DNA from: Lactococcus garvieae subsp. garvieae
Lineage (GTDB): Bacteria; Bacillota; Bacilli; Lactobacillales; Streptococcaceae
Assembly (NCBI RefSeq): GCF_029024465.1
Contig: NZ_CP118950.1
Span: forward strand, 1,178,001-1,242,000
Direction: 5' to 3'
Length of the DNA stretch: 64,000 nt
Each line of letters opens with the position of its first letter. Position 1 is the first letter of the stretch. The notes beneath the pieces were generated by a model. The model saw only the letters and a program-made list of their open reading frames with translations, was not told where the DNA came from and made no database searches. Position numbers and translations under genes: made by a program. Shown one piece after another: positions 10,445 through 21,188 of this stretch.

Positions 10445-11839
10445 TTAATCGTTAAAATCATAACGAAGCTTCATACGATTTGAACCTGAAATTACCATAC
10501 GTCCAAGCATTTCAGTCATTGCTTTTAATGCAAACGCTGCTAATTCTTCATTTGCTGCTTGAAGGTCTGCTGCAGCTCCCGCTTTATCTGTTTTATTTTG
10601 GATTTCACGGAATTTACCTACAGTTGCCAACTCATAAGTATCACGTAAATCAACGTATTTACTGTAATCTGTATCGCCAAGAAGCGCTGCTGTACAGCTG
10701 AGCCAGTACATATTATTCAAGTCAAATGTCGCTGTTGCATCACGGTAGCAAGCTGGTGTATCCTCTACATTTGTGTAGAAAGGTACGACATGATTGAAGG
10801 TATTTGCCCCAAATGCCAACCATTGAATACCCGCAAGTTTTTCATCAACATGATTACGGATTTGCAAAATGTGTACACTATGGTTACGGTTAATCCCAAT
10901 TGGACGGAAAAGTTGTGCTTGTTCCGGTGTATTTGTTGTACCATAAGTGTCAAATTCAGTATTTTCAAAGTGGCTTGAAAGCACAAATTTCATATCTTCT
11001 ACTGAAATTTTACGTGTGGCTTTACAAATGAATGGCAATTCGGGATTTTGAGGATCATCACTCGGAGTTCCCAAAGCGTTTTGACCATACCAAGTCCGTG
11101 GATTGTTATATACACTATCTTTAACTGAGCTAGAACCAAAGATATGACGTAAATTATAACCTTCAAAATCTGGGTTAAGATGGTTTTCATCAATCAATGC
11201 TTTCAAATCTTTTGAACAAAGTGTATCTTCACTTTCAAAATCAAAATGATCAATATTCATGCGGTTAGGTGCAACCACGTAAGAATCATCTGGAATACGT
11301 ACTGCTGCCCAATGATGGCCACCAATCGTTTCCAACCACCAAACTTCTTCTTTATCAGCAAAAGCAATACCGTTAGGTTCATATGTTCCATATTGATCAA
11401 GAAGAGCACCTAAGCGTTCAACACCCTCACGCGCGCTGTGGATGTACGGCAAGACAAGAGTCACGTAGTCTTCTTCTCCCATGCCGCTTTCTTCATTGTA
11501 AGGATCAAGTCCCAAGATACGTGGGTTTGTTGTAATTGTTTCTGTAGCTGACATTGCAACATTTGCCGCATTAATCCCTGCAGCAGCCCAAGTTCCGCTT
11601 GTTAAAACAGCGTTGGGTGTTGCTGTATAACGCATTGGGTTTTCTGGAAGGTCTAGTTCCAAAGCACTCAATACAGCTTTATAATGACGCGGTTGTTCAT
11701 CTGGTTGAACAACAACAAAGCGTTGTGGATCCAGTGCTTCATGTCCATCGTCATTACGAGCGATAAGTGTTGAACCATCAATTGAGGCTTTTTTCCCCAC
11801 CAAAATAGTAGTACATGAACCTTGTTTACGAGTAATCAT
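10445..11839 (-). CDS. pepDA: Dipeptidase A, peptidase family C69
   Basis: PepDA cleaves dipeptides in the cytoplasm. The N-terminal nucleophile is probably Cys9 ([13 protein letters not shown]), followed by the [15 protein letters not shown] motif of family C69. Its 464 residues match lactic acid bacterial PepD enzymes. A few residues precede the cysteine and would need removal for an Ntn mechanism. The start overlaps the cca stop by four bases, so it is co-translated with cca. Confidence 0.9.
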   Translation of the reverse strand: MITRKQGSCTTILVGKKASIDGSTLIARNDDGHEALDPQRFVVVQPDEQPRHYKAVLSALELDLPENPMRYTATPNAVLTSGTWAAAGINAANVAMSATETITTNPRILGLDPYNEESGMGEEDYVTLVLPYIHSAREGVERLGALLDQYGTYEPNGIAFADKEEVWWLETIGGHHWAAVRIPDDSYVVAPNRMNIDHFDFESEDTLCSKDLKALIDENHLNPDFEGYNLRHIFGSSSVKDSVYNNPRTWYGQNALGTPSDDPQNPELPFICKATRKISVEDMKFVLSSHFENTEFDTYGTTNTPEQAQLFRPIGINRNHSVHILQIRNHVDEKLAGIQWLAFGANTFNHVVPFYTNVEDTPACYRDATATFDLNNMYWLSCTAALLGDTDYSKYVDLRDTYELATVGKFREIQNKTDKAGAAADLQAANEELAAFALKAMTEMLGRMVISGSNRMKLRYDFND

Positions 11840-13032
11840 AGAATCTCCTTAATATATATTAAAATTTTGTTTCTATCATTTTTTAATTGGTTGTTGACGA
11901 CTTGTTCTTCAACCTGATGAAGCAGCTTTCCTAAAATCGGTCCCGGCTTGATATTGAATGTTTGGATAATGTCATTTCCAGTTACTGCGAGGTCCGAATT
12001 GCTATGGATCTGGAGTTTTTCATTATAACTATAAGCCTGATCACAATCAACATCTTGGCCTGCAGCAATTTTTAGCTGATCAACAAGCAGAGCTTTTTCT
12101 AATCCATAGCGATAAATACTTTCTAAACTCCAATTTTCAAGCTTGTAAGCTTCTGTCAACTCATACACATATTTGATAAAGTCATTAGACACTTTCCATT
12201 TTTTCAAGAAAGCTTTAATATTTACCTGATCACTATGTACTAAGAGTGCAGCCCAAGCTTGCTCTGAGTTAACAAAGGTAAAGGGTGTCTCTAGAGTTTG
12301 AAGTAAAGCTTGTATAGCTTTTTCTTGCAAGTCAGGCAAGAAAGTATAAGCTTGAGAAGTCAACAATATTTCTAAGCCTTTTTTCCAATTTTTAGCCAAA
12401 AGCAACTTGTCGAGTTCAATGAAAATACGTTCAATCGAAATTTTGCTTAAAAGATGAGCACGCGCCTGCATAGCTTTAAATGTTTCTTCTTCAACATCGA
12501 AATTTAAAGTTGCAGCAAAACGCATTGCTCGCATAATCCGAAGCGCATCTTCATTGAAACGCTCCGTTGCAATACCCACTGCACGTAAGCGTGACCCAGC
12601 CAAATCAGAAAGACCATTGAACAAATCAATAATCTGTCCCTCAGTATCCATAGCAAAGGCATTAATCGTGAAATCACGGCGTTTTAAATCTTCCGAAAGT
12701 TCTCGGACAAAATCTACAGAATCTGGGCGGCGATAATCTGTATAAGTGCTTTCTGTACGAAAAGTAGTAATTTCATAATGTTCAGCTTCAGATTGACCGG
12801 CTAAGACTAACACGGTACCGTGATCAATTCCCACATCGATAGTATGCGGAAATATGGCTTTGGTTTCAGCTGGATATGCACTGGTTGCAATATCCACATC
12901 ATGGATTGGCCTTTGCAAAAGCGCATCTCGTACGCTTCCTCCTACAAAATAAGCCTCAAAACCATGTGCCTGTATTTTTTCCAAAACCGGCAAAGCTTGT
13001 ACAAATTCTGACGGCAAATTCTCTAGTTTCAT
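11836..13032 (-). CDS. cca: CCA tRNA nucleotidyltransferase
   Basis: This enzyme adds or repairs the CCA end of tRNA. It is a class II nucleotidyltransferase: GGSVRDAL binds the triphosphate, DVDIAT carries the metal ligands, and [12 protein letters not shown] and [12 protein letters not shown] are the following motifs. The 398-residue length fits the Gram-positive form. Its stop overlaps the pepDA start. Confidence 0.95.
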   Translation of the reverse strand: MKLENLPSEFVQALPVLEKIQAHGFEAYFVGGSVRDALLQRPIHDVDIATSAYPAETKAIFPHTIDVGIDHGTVLVLAGQSEAEHYEITTFRTESTYTDYRRPDSVDFVRELSEDLKRRDFTINAFAMDTEGQIIDLFNGLSDLAGSRLRAVGIATERFNEDALRIMRAMRFAATLNFDVEEETFKAMQARAHLLSKISIERIFIELDKLLLAKNWKKGLEILLTSQAYTFLPDLQEKAIQALLQTLETPFTFVNSEQAWAALLVHSDQVNIKAFLKKWKVSNDFIKYVYELTEAYKLENWSLESIYRYGLEKALLVDQLKIAAGQDVDCDQAYSYNEKLQIHSNSDLAVTGNDIIQTFNIKPGPILGKLLHQVEEQVVNNQLKNDRNKILIYIKEIL

Positions 13033-13180
13033 ATTACTATTTTAGCACTTTTCATCTGAAAAAGAGTTACTGAGCGGATCTTTTTTAAAGATAAAAAGAT
13101 TTACTTCTAAAGAGTTATGAAAACACGGCTATTTGAGAAGGAAAAGTCATTGAGTATTCAACCTTCTTCTTACTTAAAAT

Positions 13181-13210
13181 AAAAAATGATTCCAAGAAGA
13201 ATCATTTTTT
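13181..13210 (-). terminator. Terminator after pepV
   Basis: The 12-base stem AAAAAATGATTC/GAATCATTTTTT has a six-base loop and a T-run on the minus strand. Confidence 0.88.
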
Positions 13211-13221
13211 ATGGAACGCGA

Positions 13222-14565
13222 TTACTTCACTGCACATAAGCGATAGATGGCTTCAGCATATATTTCCATTGTTTTACGCAAGTCCGCAATTGCCCATTGT
13301 TCATTAGCCTGGTGCATATAGTCCGGCGTTTCAGGGAACATGGCTCCAAAGGCTACGCAATTTTGCATCGTCCGAGCAAAGGTAGCTCCTCCAGAAACCA
13401 TTGGCTCCGTCATATCTCCTGTAATTTCACGATAAGTAGCAAGGAGCGTTTGGATAAGTTCACTTTCTACCGGCACATAGAGAGGATTTAACCAATCATA
13501 TTGCTTGTACTCGAGTTGATAAGTTGCGGCTTGAGTGGCGAGCTTTTCAGCCAGTTCATCTTTATCAATAGTCACAGGGAGTCGCATATCCACCCCAATT
13601 TTTGTATGCTCAGGAGTGATTTCAACATCCGTGAAATTCATGGTTAATTCACCGGATTGTTCATCCATGACTTTTCCCACAACATTTTCACCTGTGGCAT
13701 TTTCTTGAACAAGTTTACCTAAGAAATCAAGGGGTTTGAAGTCAAATACTTCTGCCAAGGCAATAGCCAAACGTAGCGTAGCATTTGTCCCTTCTGGTGC
13801 AGCCATAGCATGCACGCTTTTACCCTGTACGGAAATTCCTTTTTCTGTTTCCTCATAGGCAAAGCCATGCGCTGTCAAGGCAGCTTTTACTTCTGCTAAT
13901 TTTTCTGAAGTGTAAGCCGCACGATCGGGTACAACATTTAATGCGCCAGATGCGTGTAATGTAAATTCGTTTGTGCCAGGTCCAGTAAGATAGGCTTGAA
14001 GTAAACCTTTTTCAGCATAGTTAAGTGGAAAATGAGAATCAGGTGCAAAGCCCATTGTGATTGCTTCTTCTTTTTCATTATATTTATCCAAACAACGCCA
14101 AAGTGTCTCTTCATCTGTACCAAAAATAAAACGAATCCGTCCGTCAAATGTCACACCAGCATCCATTAAGGCTTTCACTGCATATAACGCAGCCATACTT
14201 GGTCCTTTATCGTCTTGTGTTCCCCGACCAATTAAAAGTCCATCACGCTCAACCATTTCAAAAGGATCAGTTTCCCAGCCTGCTTGGTCTGCTGCAGGCA
14301 CAACATCCATGTGACAAAGTAAGCCAAAAAGTTTTTCGCCTTCGCCAGTCTCAGCGTAACCATAATAGCCTTCAGGATCTTGGAAAGTCTTAAAGCCTAA
14401 TTCTTGGCAAAGTTCTAAGACTTCTTCTAAAGCACCTAAAACTTTTTTCCCAAAAGGATGCCCTGCACCGGAATCGCTCTCGTCTAATACAGAGGCATGT
14501 TTGACTAAACATCCTAGTGATTGCACAGCTGCTGTTTGATATTCATCTGTAATAAAAGTTTTCAT
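13222..14565 (-). CDS. pepV: Dipeptidase PepV, metallopeptidase family M20
   Basis: PepV is a zinc dipeptidase with broad specificity. LLCHMDVVPA (metal His), GRGTQDDKGP (bridging Asp) and FGTDEETLWRC (catalytic Glu) are clear, with the lid domain inserted after about residue 180. I chose the ATG at 14563-14565, preceded by TTGGAGGT. An upstream in-frame ATG, 15 codons earlier, lacks a ribosome site. The resulting 447 residues fit the family. It follows the YfcC transporter gene, so peptide uptake products or amino acids may be handled together. Confidence 0.92.
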   Translation of the reverse strand: MKTFITDEYQTAAVQSLGCLVKHASVLDESDSGAGHPFGKKVLGALEEVLELCQELGFKTFQDPEGYYGYAETGEGEKLFGLLCHMDVVPAADQAGWETDPFEMVERDGLLIGRGTQDDKGPSMAALYAVKALMDAGVTFDGRIRFIFGTDEETLWRCLDKYNEKEEAITMGFAPDSHFPLNYAEKGLLQAYLTGPGTNEFTLHASGALNVVPDRAAYTSEKLAEVKAALTAHGFAYEETEKGISVQGKSVHAMAAPEGTNATLRLAIALAEVFDFKPLDFLGKLVQENATGENVVGKVMDEQSGELTMNFTDVEITPEHTKIGVDMRLPVTIDKDELAEKLATQAATYQLEYKQYDWLNPLYVPVESELIQTLLATYREITGDMTEPMVSGGATFARTMQNCVAFGAMFPETPDYMHQANEQWAIADLRKTMEIYAEAIYRLCAVK

Positions 14566-14575
14566 GTGACCTCCA

Positions 14576-14602
14576 ACAAAAGCTCCCCCTATGGAAAGCT
14601 TT
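14576..14602 (-). other. Intercistronic hairpin between yfcC and pepV
   Basis: AAAAGCT and AGCTTTT, extended by CC/GG pairs, form a hairpin in the 48-base gap. It has no T-run. It may stabilise one of the two messages or adjust their ratio. Confidence 0.4.
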
Positions 14603-14613
14603 TTATTCATTTT

Positions 14614-16140
14614 TTATAATACTGCGGCAACTCCGAGAATGATCATGATTACAACCAACTGAATCACAATCAACTTCGCCATAAATTTCCACCATGTTCC
14701 GATATTAAAGCGTGCAATAGCAAGTGCACCCATAACAACAGCGGATGTTGGTGTGATAAGGTTCAAAATTCCTGATGCAGATTGATAAGCTGTAATGACC
14801 AAATCTTTTGAAACATTGGCAAATTCGCCCATTGGGCCCATGATCCCCATCGTAGCGGCAGCTAGACCTGATGTTGATGGAATCAAGAAACTCATTGGCA
14901 GATAGAAGATAAATGTTAAGATAATAAATAGACTTGATGAAAGACCTTGAAGTCCTTGTTCACCCCAATGCAAGATTGTATCTGTAATCATCCCGTTGTT
15001 CATCACAACCTGAATCCCACGTGCCACAGCTACGACGATAGCGACCCCAATCATATCTGAAGCCCCTTCGAGGAAGGCAGAGATAAATTCTGATTCTTTC
15101 ATACGGTAAACGAAGGCAACGACAACAGCCATGACGATGAAGAGCATTGTAATTTCTGGGAAGTACCACGCTCCAAATGGCACCATGCTCTTCCCAAGAA
15201 CAACACCTAAACCTGGAATTGATGTTAACCAAGCCGTAAAGTCGTTAAAGAAAGTAAAATGTTCATTCAACATATCCCACGGTACAAGTGACATAATCAT
15301 AATGACAAAACTTCCGAAGAAGACAACATTTACCCATTTTTGACGTTGCGTAATATTTTCCTGTTTTTCAATAGAAGCAATGTCGAAATGTTGGATATCT
15401 GCTTCACGATTTTTGTAAACTAGAGACTTTGTTGGATCCTTTTCAATTTTTGAAGCATAACGATAAACATAGAGAATTGAAATAGCTGTAAGTACGACCA
15501 GCATGAAGAAACGAAGTCCCATACCTTGTCCCATGGAAATACCAACTGCTTGAGATGCAACACCTGTAGCAAATGGATTCACTGTAGAAGCTAAACATCC
15601 AACTTGTGAGCCGACTAAAACGATAGCAACAGCCACGACCGTGTCGAAACCAACCGCAATCATCACAGGGATAATCAAAGCATAGAAAGCCAATGTTTCT
15701 TCTGCCATCCCATACGTTGATCCCCCAAGTGCAAAGAGAATCATTAAGACCGGAATCAACATCTTCTCTTTGCCTTTGAAACGCTTAACGATCGAAGCAA
15801 TACCTGCTTCAAGTGCACCAGTTTTATTCACTACACCTAAAAAGCCACCTACCATTAAAATAAAGAATGAGATAGGAATCGCTGCTGGTGTAGCGGGTAC
15901 ATTTCCATTCGCTTCAATACCTAACATCCCATTAACGGGAGCCATAAGCATATCCCAAATCCCTTGAGGATTTGAGGCGACTTGTGTAAATGATCCAGCA
16001 ATAATATTACCGGCATCATCTACTTTGTAATGTCCTGCTGGGATAAACCAGGTCAGAATTGCAATAAGGACAATGATGATGAAAAGAATCGTGTATGCCG
16101 ATGGCATTTGGAATTTTTTCTTTTCAGTTTTTGCTTCCAT
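14614..16140 (-). CDS. YfcC family integral membrane transporter
   Basis: About 12 membrane segments over 508 residues place it in the YfcC family, relatives of the DcuC and arginine/ornithine carriers. Recognisable pieces are LTWFIPAGHYKVD near the start, GGSTYGMAEETLAFY in the middle and IPSTSGLAAATMGIMGPMGEFA late, which resembles the substrate loops of this group. The substrate cannot be read from sequence. Its position before pepV suggests a peptide, amino acid or carboxylate. It starts at an ATG with a ribosome site GGAGG in the leader. Confidence 0.85.
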   Translation of the reverse strand: MEAKTEKKKFQMPSAYTILFIIIVLIAILTWFIPAGHYKVDDAGNIIAGSFTQVASNPQGIWDMLMAPVNGMLGIEANGNVPATPAAIPISFFILMVGGFLGVVNKTGALEAGIASIVKRFKGKEKMLIPVLMILFALGGSTYGMAEETLAFYALIIPVMIAVGFDTVVAVAIVLVGSQVGCLASTVNPFATGVASQAVGISMGQGMGLRFFMLVVLTAISILYVYRYASKIEKDPTKSLVYKNREADIQHFDIASIEKQENITQRQKWVNVVFFGSFVIMIMSLVPWDMLNEHFTFFNDFTAWLTSIPGLGVVLGKSMVPFGAWYFPEITMLFIVMAVVVAFVYRMKESEFISAFLEGASDMIGVAIVVAVARGIQVVMNNGMITDTILHWGEQGLQGLSSSLFIILTFIFYLPMSFLIPSTSGLAAATMGIMGPMGEFANVSKDLVITAYQSASGILNLITPTSAVVMGALAIARFNIGTWWKFMAKLIVIQLVVIMIILGVAAVL

Positions 16141-16303
16141 TATATACCTCCTAATGTATATTTATGCGTATAATAACAACTTCAGTTTAATATTTTTTTA
16201 AGGTAAAGTCAAACAAAACCCGAAAAAATTAGACAATTATTTCCTAAAGATTATATGATTGCGTTTACACTTCTTTAGAATTCACCTTTGGATAAAATAC
16301 TCA

Positions 16304-16343
16304 AAAAAAGAGAAGGAACGACTCAAATGTTTCCTTCTCTTTT
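16304..16343 (-). terminator. Terminator after degV
   Basis: AAAAGAGAAGGAA and TTCCTTCTCTTTT form a 13-base stem with an A/T-rich tail, ending the rimM to degV gene run. Confidence 0.88.
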
Positions 16344-16367
16344 CACAATTAATTTTTATACAATATT

Positions 16368-17210
16368 TTATTTCTTAGGTGAGAACCCATAAGCAATCGC
16401 GCCCAAGCCGAGATGAGTTGCAATAACAGGTCCAAATGTTACAATTTCAACATCCTCATAGCCATGAGCTTTGGCGAAATCGTAAAGGTCTTGTGCGCGA
16501 TCTTCCGCATCAGCATGGAGAACATATACCTTGTGCGCCTTTGGATCACTATTGGCAAGCATCAATTTCTTCAGCTCTGACACAGCTTTCTTGCTTGTAC
16601 GCACCTTATCGTATACAACAACTTTACCATCTTCTGAAAACTGTAAAATAGGTTTGATATTGAGGAGTGTTCCTAAAAGTTCTCCACCTCTCGACAAGCG
16701 ACCACCTTTAGCTAGCCAATGAAGGTCATCTACAAGCATGAAGGCATTGTCATTTTCTCTTTGATATTCAAACTGAGCAACGATTTCGTCAAATGACTTT
16801 CCGGCATCCGCCGCATCAAGTGCTGTCTCAATCATATAGCCAAGTGGACTAGAGGTAATAAAAGTTTCAGGAAACTTAACCACCATATCTTCAAATTCAC
16901 TTTGAAGATAAAAGGCATTTTGGTAAAAACCCGAAATTCCTGAACTCAAAAAAGCACCTAAAACATGAGTAAATCCCTCTTTTCTGAGTGTTCGCAATAG
17001 TTCTTCTAATTCAAGAATGCTTGGTTGTGATGTTTTAGGTGCCTCTGAAGTTGCACCCATCAACTTATACCACTCTTGGTGTGTCATTTCACTTGGTTTA
17101 TACTCTTTTCCCTCAATAGATATGGGAATTTCCAAGACAAATAAATCGTCACGATTTTTATATTGTTCGGCAAAATCTGCCGAAGTATCTGTAATAATAG
17201 CTAATTTCAT
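16368..17210 (-). CDS. DegV family fatty-acid-binding protein
   Basis: DegV (FakB) proteins bind a fatty acid and present it to the kinase FakA for phosphorylation. The start KLAIITDTSADF, the TSQPS motif and the FITSSPLGYMIETALDAA and LAKGGRLS segments are typical. It has 280 residues. It lies 23 bases after the DUF1149 gene and is probably the last gene of that operon. Confidence 0.9.
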   Translation of the reverse strand: MKLAIITDTSADFAEQYKNRDDLFVLEIPISIEGKEYKPSEMTHQEWYKLMGATSEAPKTSQPSILELEELLRTLRKEGFTHVLGAFLSSGISGFYQNAFYLQSEFEDMVVKFPETFITSSPLGYMIETALDAADAGKSFDEIVAQFEYQRENDNAFMLVDDLHWLAKGGRLSRGGELLGTLLNIKPILQFSEDGKVVVYDKVRTSKKAVSELKKLMLANSDPKAHKVYVLHADAEDRAQDLYDFAKAHGYEDVEIVTFGPVIATHLGLGAIAYGFSPKK

Positions 17211-17233
17211 AATAAATAATCTTGAAAAAATCC

Positions 17234-17638
17234 TTAAAATTGGAGATTGATGCCCGGTTGGTCAAGGGCAACCTCTGTTGTTTCGTACACCAAGCGTTTC
17301 AAAAGATCAAAAAGTGGAGAAGCAATTTGTGCCATTTCTTCTTGTTCTAATTCAGACTGCTCTTTCACTTGACGTCCACGAATGTAGTTAAGTTGGCTGA
17401 GCATACCTGATAAGACAATGTTTTCCAAAGGAATCATGTATGTCAAGATAGCATAAATTGCTGTATCTTCTGCCGCAGCTTTGCCGTCAGGTACTTGATC
17501 ATGAGGAACTAACTGAAATTGTACATTGATATTTGTTTCAGGCGTTCCGTTTTCTTTTTCCCATTCGTAATTACGTGCATCATAGTGAAATTGATTTACA
17601 AATTCTTTATCACGTTCTAATGTTAATGTCATTTCCAT
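17234..17638 (-). CDS. DUF1149 family protein
   Basis: The 134-residue protein has the conserved FVNQFHYDARNYEWEKENG block seen in streptococcal and lactococcal DUF1149 proteins. It is acidic and soluble, with no membrane segment. It overlaps the HAD gene by ten bases, which suggests coupled translation. Some relatives resemble SecB-like folds, but that is only a structural hint and the role is unknown. Confidence 0.8.
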   Translation of the reverse strand: MEMTLTLERDKEFVNQFHYDARNYEWEKENGTPETNINVQFQLVPHDQVPDGKAAAEDTAIYAILTYMIPLENIVLSGMLSQLNYIRGRQVKEQSELEQEEMAQIASPLFDLLKRLVYETTEVALDQPGINLQF

Positions 17639-18213
17639 TCACTCCAATTTTTTATTTTTTTGTCGGCGATGTCTCCAAAATATGCTTTCTCATCTAAAAG
17701 CAAAGTGGCTACACCAGCGTTTATACCTGCTTCAATATCAAGAGGACGATCACCAATCATGATTGTTTCTTCTGGCACCAGCTTATATTTGTGAATCAAA
17801 TATTCCAAAGCTTCTGGACTTGGTTTCCGTGCAAAATTCTGCTGACTGGTGATGACTTCCGTAAAGTATTTTTTTAGTTCACCCAGATATTCAAAGGTGG
17901 CTTCATCACGATGACTGAGGACAAAATTCTGTCCACCATTTTCTACAATTTCTGACAAAATTTGTGGTATCTCAGGGTAAATCTGAGGATTAACTTGCAT
18001 CTCTGCTTCTATTTTGTGATACAAATCAAGAAAGTCATCATCCGCAAACTCAAAAGCGAATTTACGAATAGAGAAACGTTTGATATAAGCTTCTAAATCA
18101 CCCGGGAATTCTACTGAGGATTGCTTCATTGCTTCACGCAATGCCTCTAACATCACAGGGTAGGTATTGAAGAGTGTTCCGTCAAAATCCCAAATATAAT
18201 TTTTCCAAGCCAT
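17629..18213 (-). CDS. HAD-superfamily phosphatase
   Basis: A subfamily IA HAD hydrolase of 194 residues. Motif I is WDFDGTLFNTYP (nucleophile Asp), motif II VLSHRDE, motif III the Lys in ARKPSPEALEY and motif IV MIGDRPLDIEAG. It probably removes phosphate from a small metabolite. Its start shares one base with the trmD stop and its end overlaps the DUF1149 gene. Confidence 0.9.
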   Translation of the reverse strand: MAWKNYIWDFDGTLFNTYPVMLEALREAMKQSSVEFPGDLEAYIKRFSIRKFAFEFADDDFLDLYHKIEAEMQVNPQIYPEIPQILSEIVENGGQNFVLSHRDEATFEYLGELKKYFTEVITSQQNFARKPSPEALEYLIHKYKLVPEETIMIGDRPLDIEAGINAGVATLLLDEKAYFGDIADKKIKNWSEWK

Positions 18214-18941
18214 CAGGAATTTTCACTTTCTATCTTTAGCTGCTTCAAAATTTCTTCTTCTTCTGCATTTGTTTCGTACTGTTCCAACAAATCCGGACGT
18301 CGTGCTAAAGTTTTTTTCAAGCTTTCCGTCAATCGCCATTTACGAATGTTTTCGTGATGACCTGACATCAAAACGCTTGGGACCTTTTTCCCTCGAAAAT
18401 CTTCTGGACGTGTGTATTGCGGATACTCAAGTAATCCTGAAGAAAAAGAATCATCCTCATGACTGGCTGCTTTGCCTAAAGCGCCAGGCAGTAAGCGCAC
18501 TACGGAATCAACAATAACAGTGGCTGCTACTTCTCCGCCTGTTAAAACAAAGTCGCCAAGCGAAATCTCATCGGTCACAAGATCTTTAATTCGTTCATCA
18601 TAACCTTCATAATGTCCACAAATAAAGATGAGATGTTCTTCTTGAGCAAGTTCCTCAGCCATTTTTTGATTGTAGCGCTTGCCTGCAGGATCAAGGAGAA
18701 TCACACGCGCATTTTCATGTGGAATCTTATCCATTGTATCATAGATAGGTTGGGGCATAAGCAACATGCCTTGACCACCGCCATAAGGCATATCATCCAC
18801 ATGTCTTTGCTTATTGCTCGCATTTTCGCGAAAATCATGAGTATGCAGTTCAAGCAGTCCTTTTTCTTGTGCTTTTCCAACTATTGATTGGTTGAGCGAG
18901 TCGAACATATTTGGAAAAATTGTTAAAATATCGACTTTCAT
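18213..18941 (-). CDS. trmD: tRNA (guanine37-N1)-methyltransferase
   Basis: TrmD methylates G37 next to the anticodon to prevent frameshifting. The knotted SPOUT core is visible: [10 protein letters not shown] at the start, [23 protein letters not shown] and [14 protein letters not shown]. Its 242 residues are normal. It follows rimM by one base, a widely conserved pairing. Confidence 0.97.
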   Translation of the reverse strand: MKVDILTIFPNMFDSLNQSIVGKAQEKGLLELHTHDFRENASNKQRHVDDMPYGGGQGMLLMPQPIYDTMDKIPHENARVILLDPAGKRYNQKMAEELAQEEHLIFICGHYEGYDERIKDLVTDEISLGDFVLTGGEVAATVIVDSVVRLLPGALGKAASHEDDSFSSGLLEYPQYTRPEDFRGKKVPSVLMSGHHENIRKWRLTESLKKTLARRPDLLEQYETNAEEEEILKQLKIESENS

Positions 18942-18942
18942 C

Positions 18943-19458
18943 CTAATCGTCCAAACCTTCCATAATTTCTACATCCACTCGTTTAGCTTGAAGGTCAACA
19001 TTCAATACTACAGGTGGAATATAAGGAAGAAGCAAGTCACGCTTACCTTTACGTTTGACGACCCAAACATCATTTGCACCTGGTTGAAGAATTTCGCTAA
19101 CCTGTCCAATTAACTGATCATTTTCATATACATCTAAACCAATAATTTCATGATAATAAAATTCGCCTTCGTCCAAGTCCTTCAACTTGTCTTCAGCTAT
19201 TTTTAGAGTAAATTCCTTGAAGCCTTCAACATCATTAATATGATAGAATCCTTCAAATTTGACGATATAAAAATTCTTTTGTTTTCTTGATGATTTAACT
19301 TTCAAATCTTGGACATAATTTCCTTTTTTGTCAAAAAGAGCCAAAATTGTGTTTTTTGCAAAACGTTCTTCAGCAAAATCGGTAACTGAAATCACGCGAA
19401 CTTCTCCTTGAAGTCCTTGTGTGTTCACTATTGTGCCTACATTGTAAAATTTTGTCAT
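18943..19458 (-). CDS. rimM: Ribosome maturation factor
   Basis: RimM helps mature the 30S head and binds protein S19. The N-terminal domain begins [18 protein letters not shown] and the C-terminal PRC-barrel includes [14 protein letters not shown] and GANDVWVV. It has 171 residues. The usual rpsP-khpA neighbours are not here but about 13.5 kb away at 33 kb. Confidence 0.95.
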   Translation of the reverse strand: MTKFYNVGTIVNTQGLQGEVRVISVTDFAEERFAKNTILALFDKKGNYVQDLKVKSSRKQKNFYIVKFEGFYHINDVEGFKEFTLKIAEDKLKDLDEGEFYYHEIIGLDVYENDQLIGQVSEILQPGANDVWVVKRKGKRDLLLPYIPPVVLNVDLQAKRVDVEIMEGLDD

Positions 19459-19565
19459 ACAGATATTTTACCATAATTCACGTATTATTTCCCTATATGC
19501 TCCTGTAAGTGTGTCTTCCTTCAAAAATAAAACAGTTTTTATGGTGATTAACTTTTAATTAAAGT

Positions 19566-19596
19566 AAAAACCGATTTGATAAATCCTCAAATCGGT
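19566..19596 (-). terminator. Terminator after the amino acid permease
   Basis: ACCGATTTGA/TCAAATCGGT with a seven-base loop is followed by T-rich sequence on the minus strand. Confidence 0.85.
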
Positions 19597-19605
19597 ATAA
19601 AATCC

Positions 19606-21003
19606 TTAATTATTTTTACGTTTCGCACCATACAAGGAATAAATCACAATACCTAACAAAATCCAGATAAAACAGTATAGTTTAGCAAGTGAGTCAAGAT
19701 TTTCAAAGACAATAATTGACCCAATAGCACCTAGAGCGGGTAAAATCGGATAAAAAGGCATTTTGTAACTTGCTTCCGGTAAGTCTTTGCCCTCACGAGG
19801 ACGTAAGGCAAACATCCCGATCGAAACAAAGACAAAAGCAATCAATGTACCTGCGGAAATCAATTGTGCCAGGAAGGTAAATGGGAAGAATGCCCCAATA
19901 ATTATTGCAACCGTAGTTAAAACAATCAAGGCATTGGTTGGATTCTCGCGCTTGTCTACCTGTCCCAAAACTTTTGGAAGCATTCCGTCACGACCAAAGG
20001 CATAAATCAGCCGAGAACCCGCTAAAATCATTCCCAGTAAAGCAATAAACATCCCGGCATCAGCAACGATTGAAATCACTTGTGAAACCAGTGGAAAGCC
20101 TGCTTCTGACAAAGCCCAAGATACAGGAGCTGCATTATTTGCATACTCCGTATAGGGGTGCATGCCGACAAGAACAAGCGTAACTGCTGAGAACAGAACC
20201 ACTGCAATGATGAGTGAACCTACAATTCCTAAAGGCATTGTACGTTTCGGATTTTTAGCTTCAGCTGAATTAGCCGCAATCGAATCAAAGCCAATATAAG
20301 CCAAGAAAATCATTGAAACACCGGATAAAATTCCTGATACACCTCCAAAGCCTGTAGTAGGATTGTGCTTAGGTATAAACGGTGTATAATTTTGAGGTTT
20401 AATCACTGTTAAACCTACAACAATAAATGTGATAATAGCAATAATTTTTAACACAACTAAGATTTGTGCAATTATTCCAGCATCATTCGAACCTCGCCAT
20501 ACAAGAAGAGCGGCAATTAAAATAACAATTAAAGAAATAATATCAACGATACCACCATTAGTTCCCAGTGGATGAGCTAAAGCCGCAGGTAAATGTATAT
20601 TAGAGGTTGCTAGAATATGCTGAAAGGTAGCCGAGAATCCTGAACCTACAAAGGCTACGGCAATAAAGTATTCTGCAAGTAAGGCCCAACCCGCAATCCA
20701 GCCAAACCCCTCACCAAAAAGGACTGAAATCCATGAGTAGGCTGAGCCGGCAAAAGGCATAACACTGGCCATTTCAGCATAGGCTAATGCGACCATTCCA
20801 GCAACTACTGCAGCAATCAAAAAAGAAAAGACGACAGCTGGTCCAGCAAATTGTGCAGCAACGATCCCAGGTAAAGTAAAGATTGAAGTAGAAATAATCG
20901 TTCCCACTCCTAATGCCAAGAAATCTTTAACCCCCAATGTTTTCTCTAGCCTACTGTCCTTCTTACTATAGGTTTCAAATTTTGCTTTTGTCGAAAAACC
21001 CAA
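19606..21003 (-). CDS. APC superfamily amino acid permease
   Basis: A 465-residue protein with about 12 membrane helices. TLGVKDFLALGVGTIISTSIFTLPG is the unwound first-helix region typical of cationic amino acid transporters of the CAT/YfnA type, and PFAGSAYSWISVLFGEG and FLAYIGFDSIAANSAE are further family motifs. It probably imports or exchanges an amino acid, but the substrate is not readable. It is monocistronic. Confidence 0.88.
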   Translation of the reverse strand: MGFSTKAKFETYSKKDSRLEKTLGVKDFLALGVGTIISTSIFTLPGIVAAQFAGPAVVFSFLIAAVVAGMVALAYAEMASVMPFAGSAYSWISVLFGEGFGWIAGWALLAEYFIAVAFVGSGFSATFQHILATSNIHLPAALAHPLGTNGGIVDIISLIVILIAALLVWRGSNDAGIIAQILVVLKIIAIITFIVVGLTVIKPQNYTPFIPKHNPTTGFGGVSGILSGVSMIFLAYIGFDSIAANSAEAKNPKRTMPLGIVGSLIIAVVLFSAVTLVLVGMHPYTEYANNAAPVSWALSEAGFPLVSQVISIVADAGMFIALLGMILAGSRLIYAFGRDGMLPKVLGQVDKRENPTNALIVLTTVAIIIGAFFPFTFLAQLISAGTLIAFVFVSIGMFALRPREGKDLPEASYKMPFYPILPALGAIGSIIVFENLDSLAKLYCFIWILLGIVIYSLYGAKRKNN

Positions 21004-21188
21004 ATTTATTTTTCTCCCTTCTTTCTACTTCTCGCTTATTTTCACTTGAACATAAGCTCTACTTTAAAATATTAAAAATTTTAAGTAGGTAAAATTGTAC
21101 CATTTTATTTAAAATTATACAAACAATTATTGTGTTTTTTATTTATCTTGATGAACGAAAAAAATAATAAGTGAAGGAGGTTTCCACA
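21004..21188. other. Divergent intergenic region, upstream part
   Basis: This AT-rich stretch separates the permease from the right-going genes. It contains an imperfect palindrome around 21059-21086 (ACTTTAAAAT paired with ATTTTAAGT). I see no confident promoter or RNA element. Confidence 0.4.
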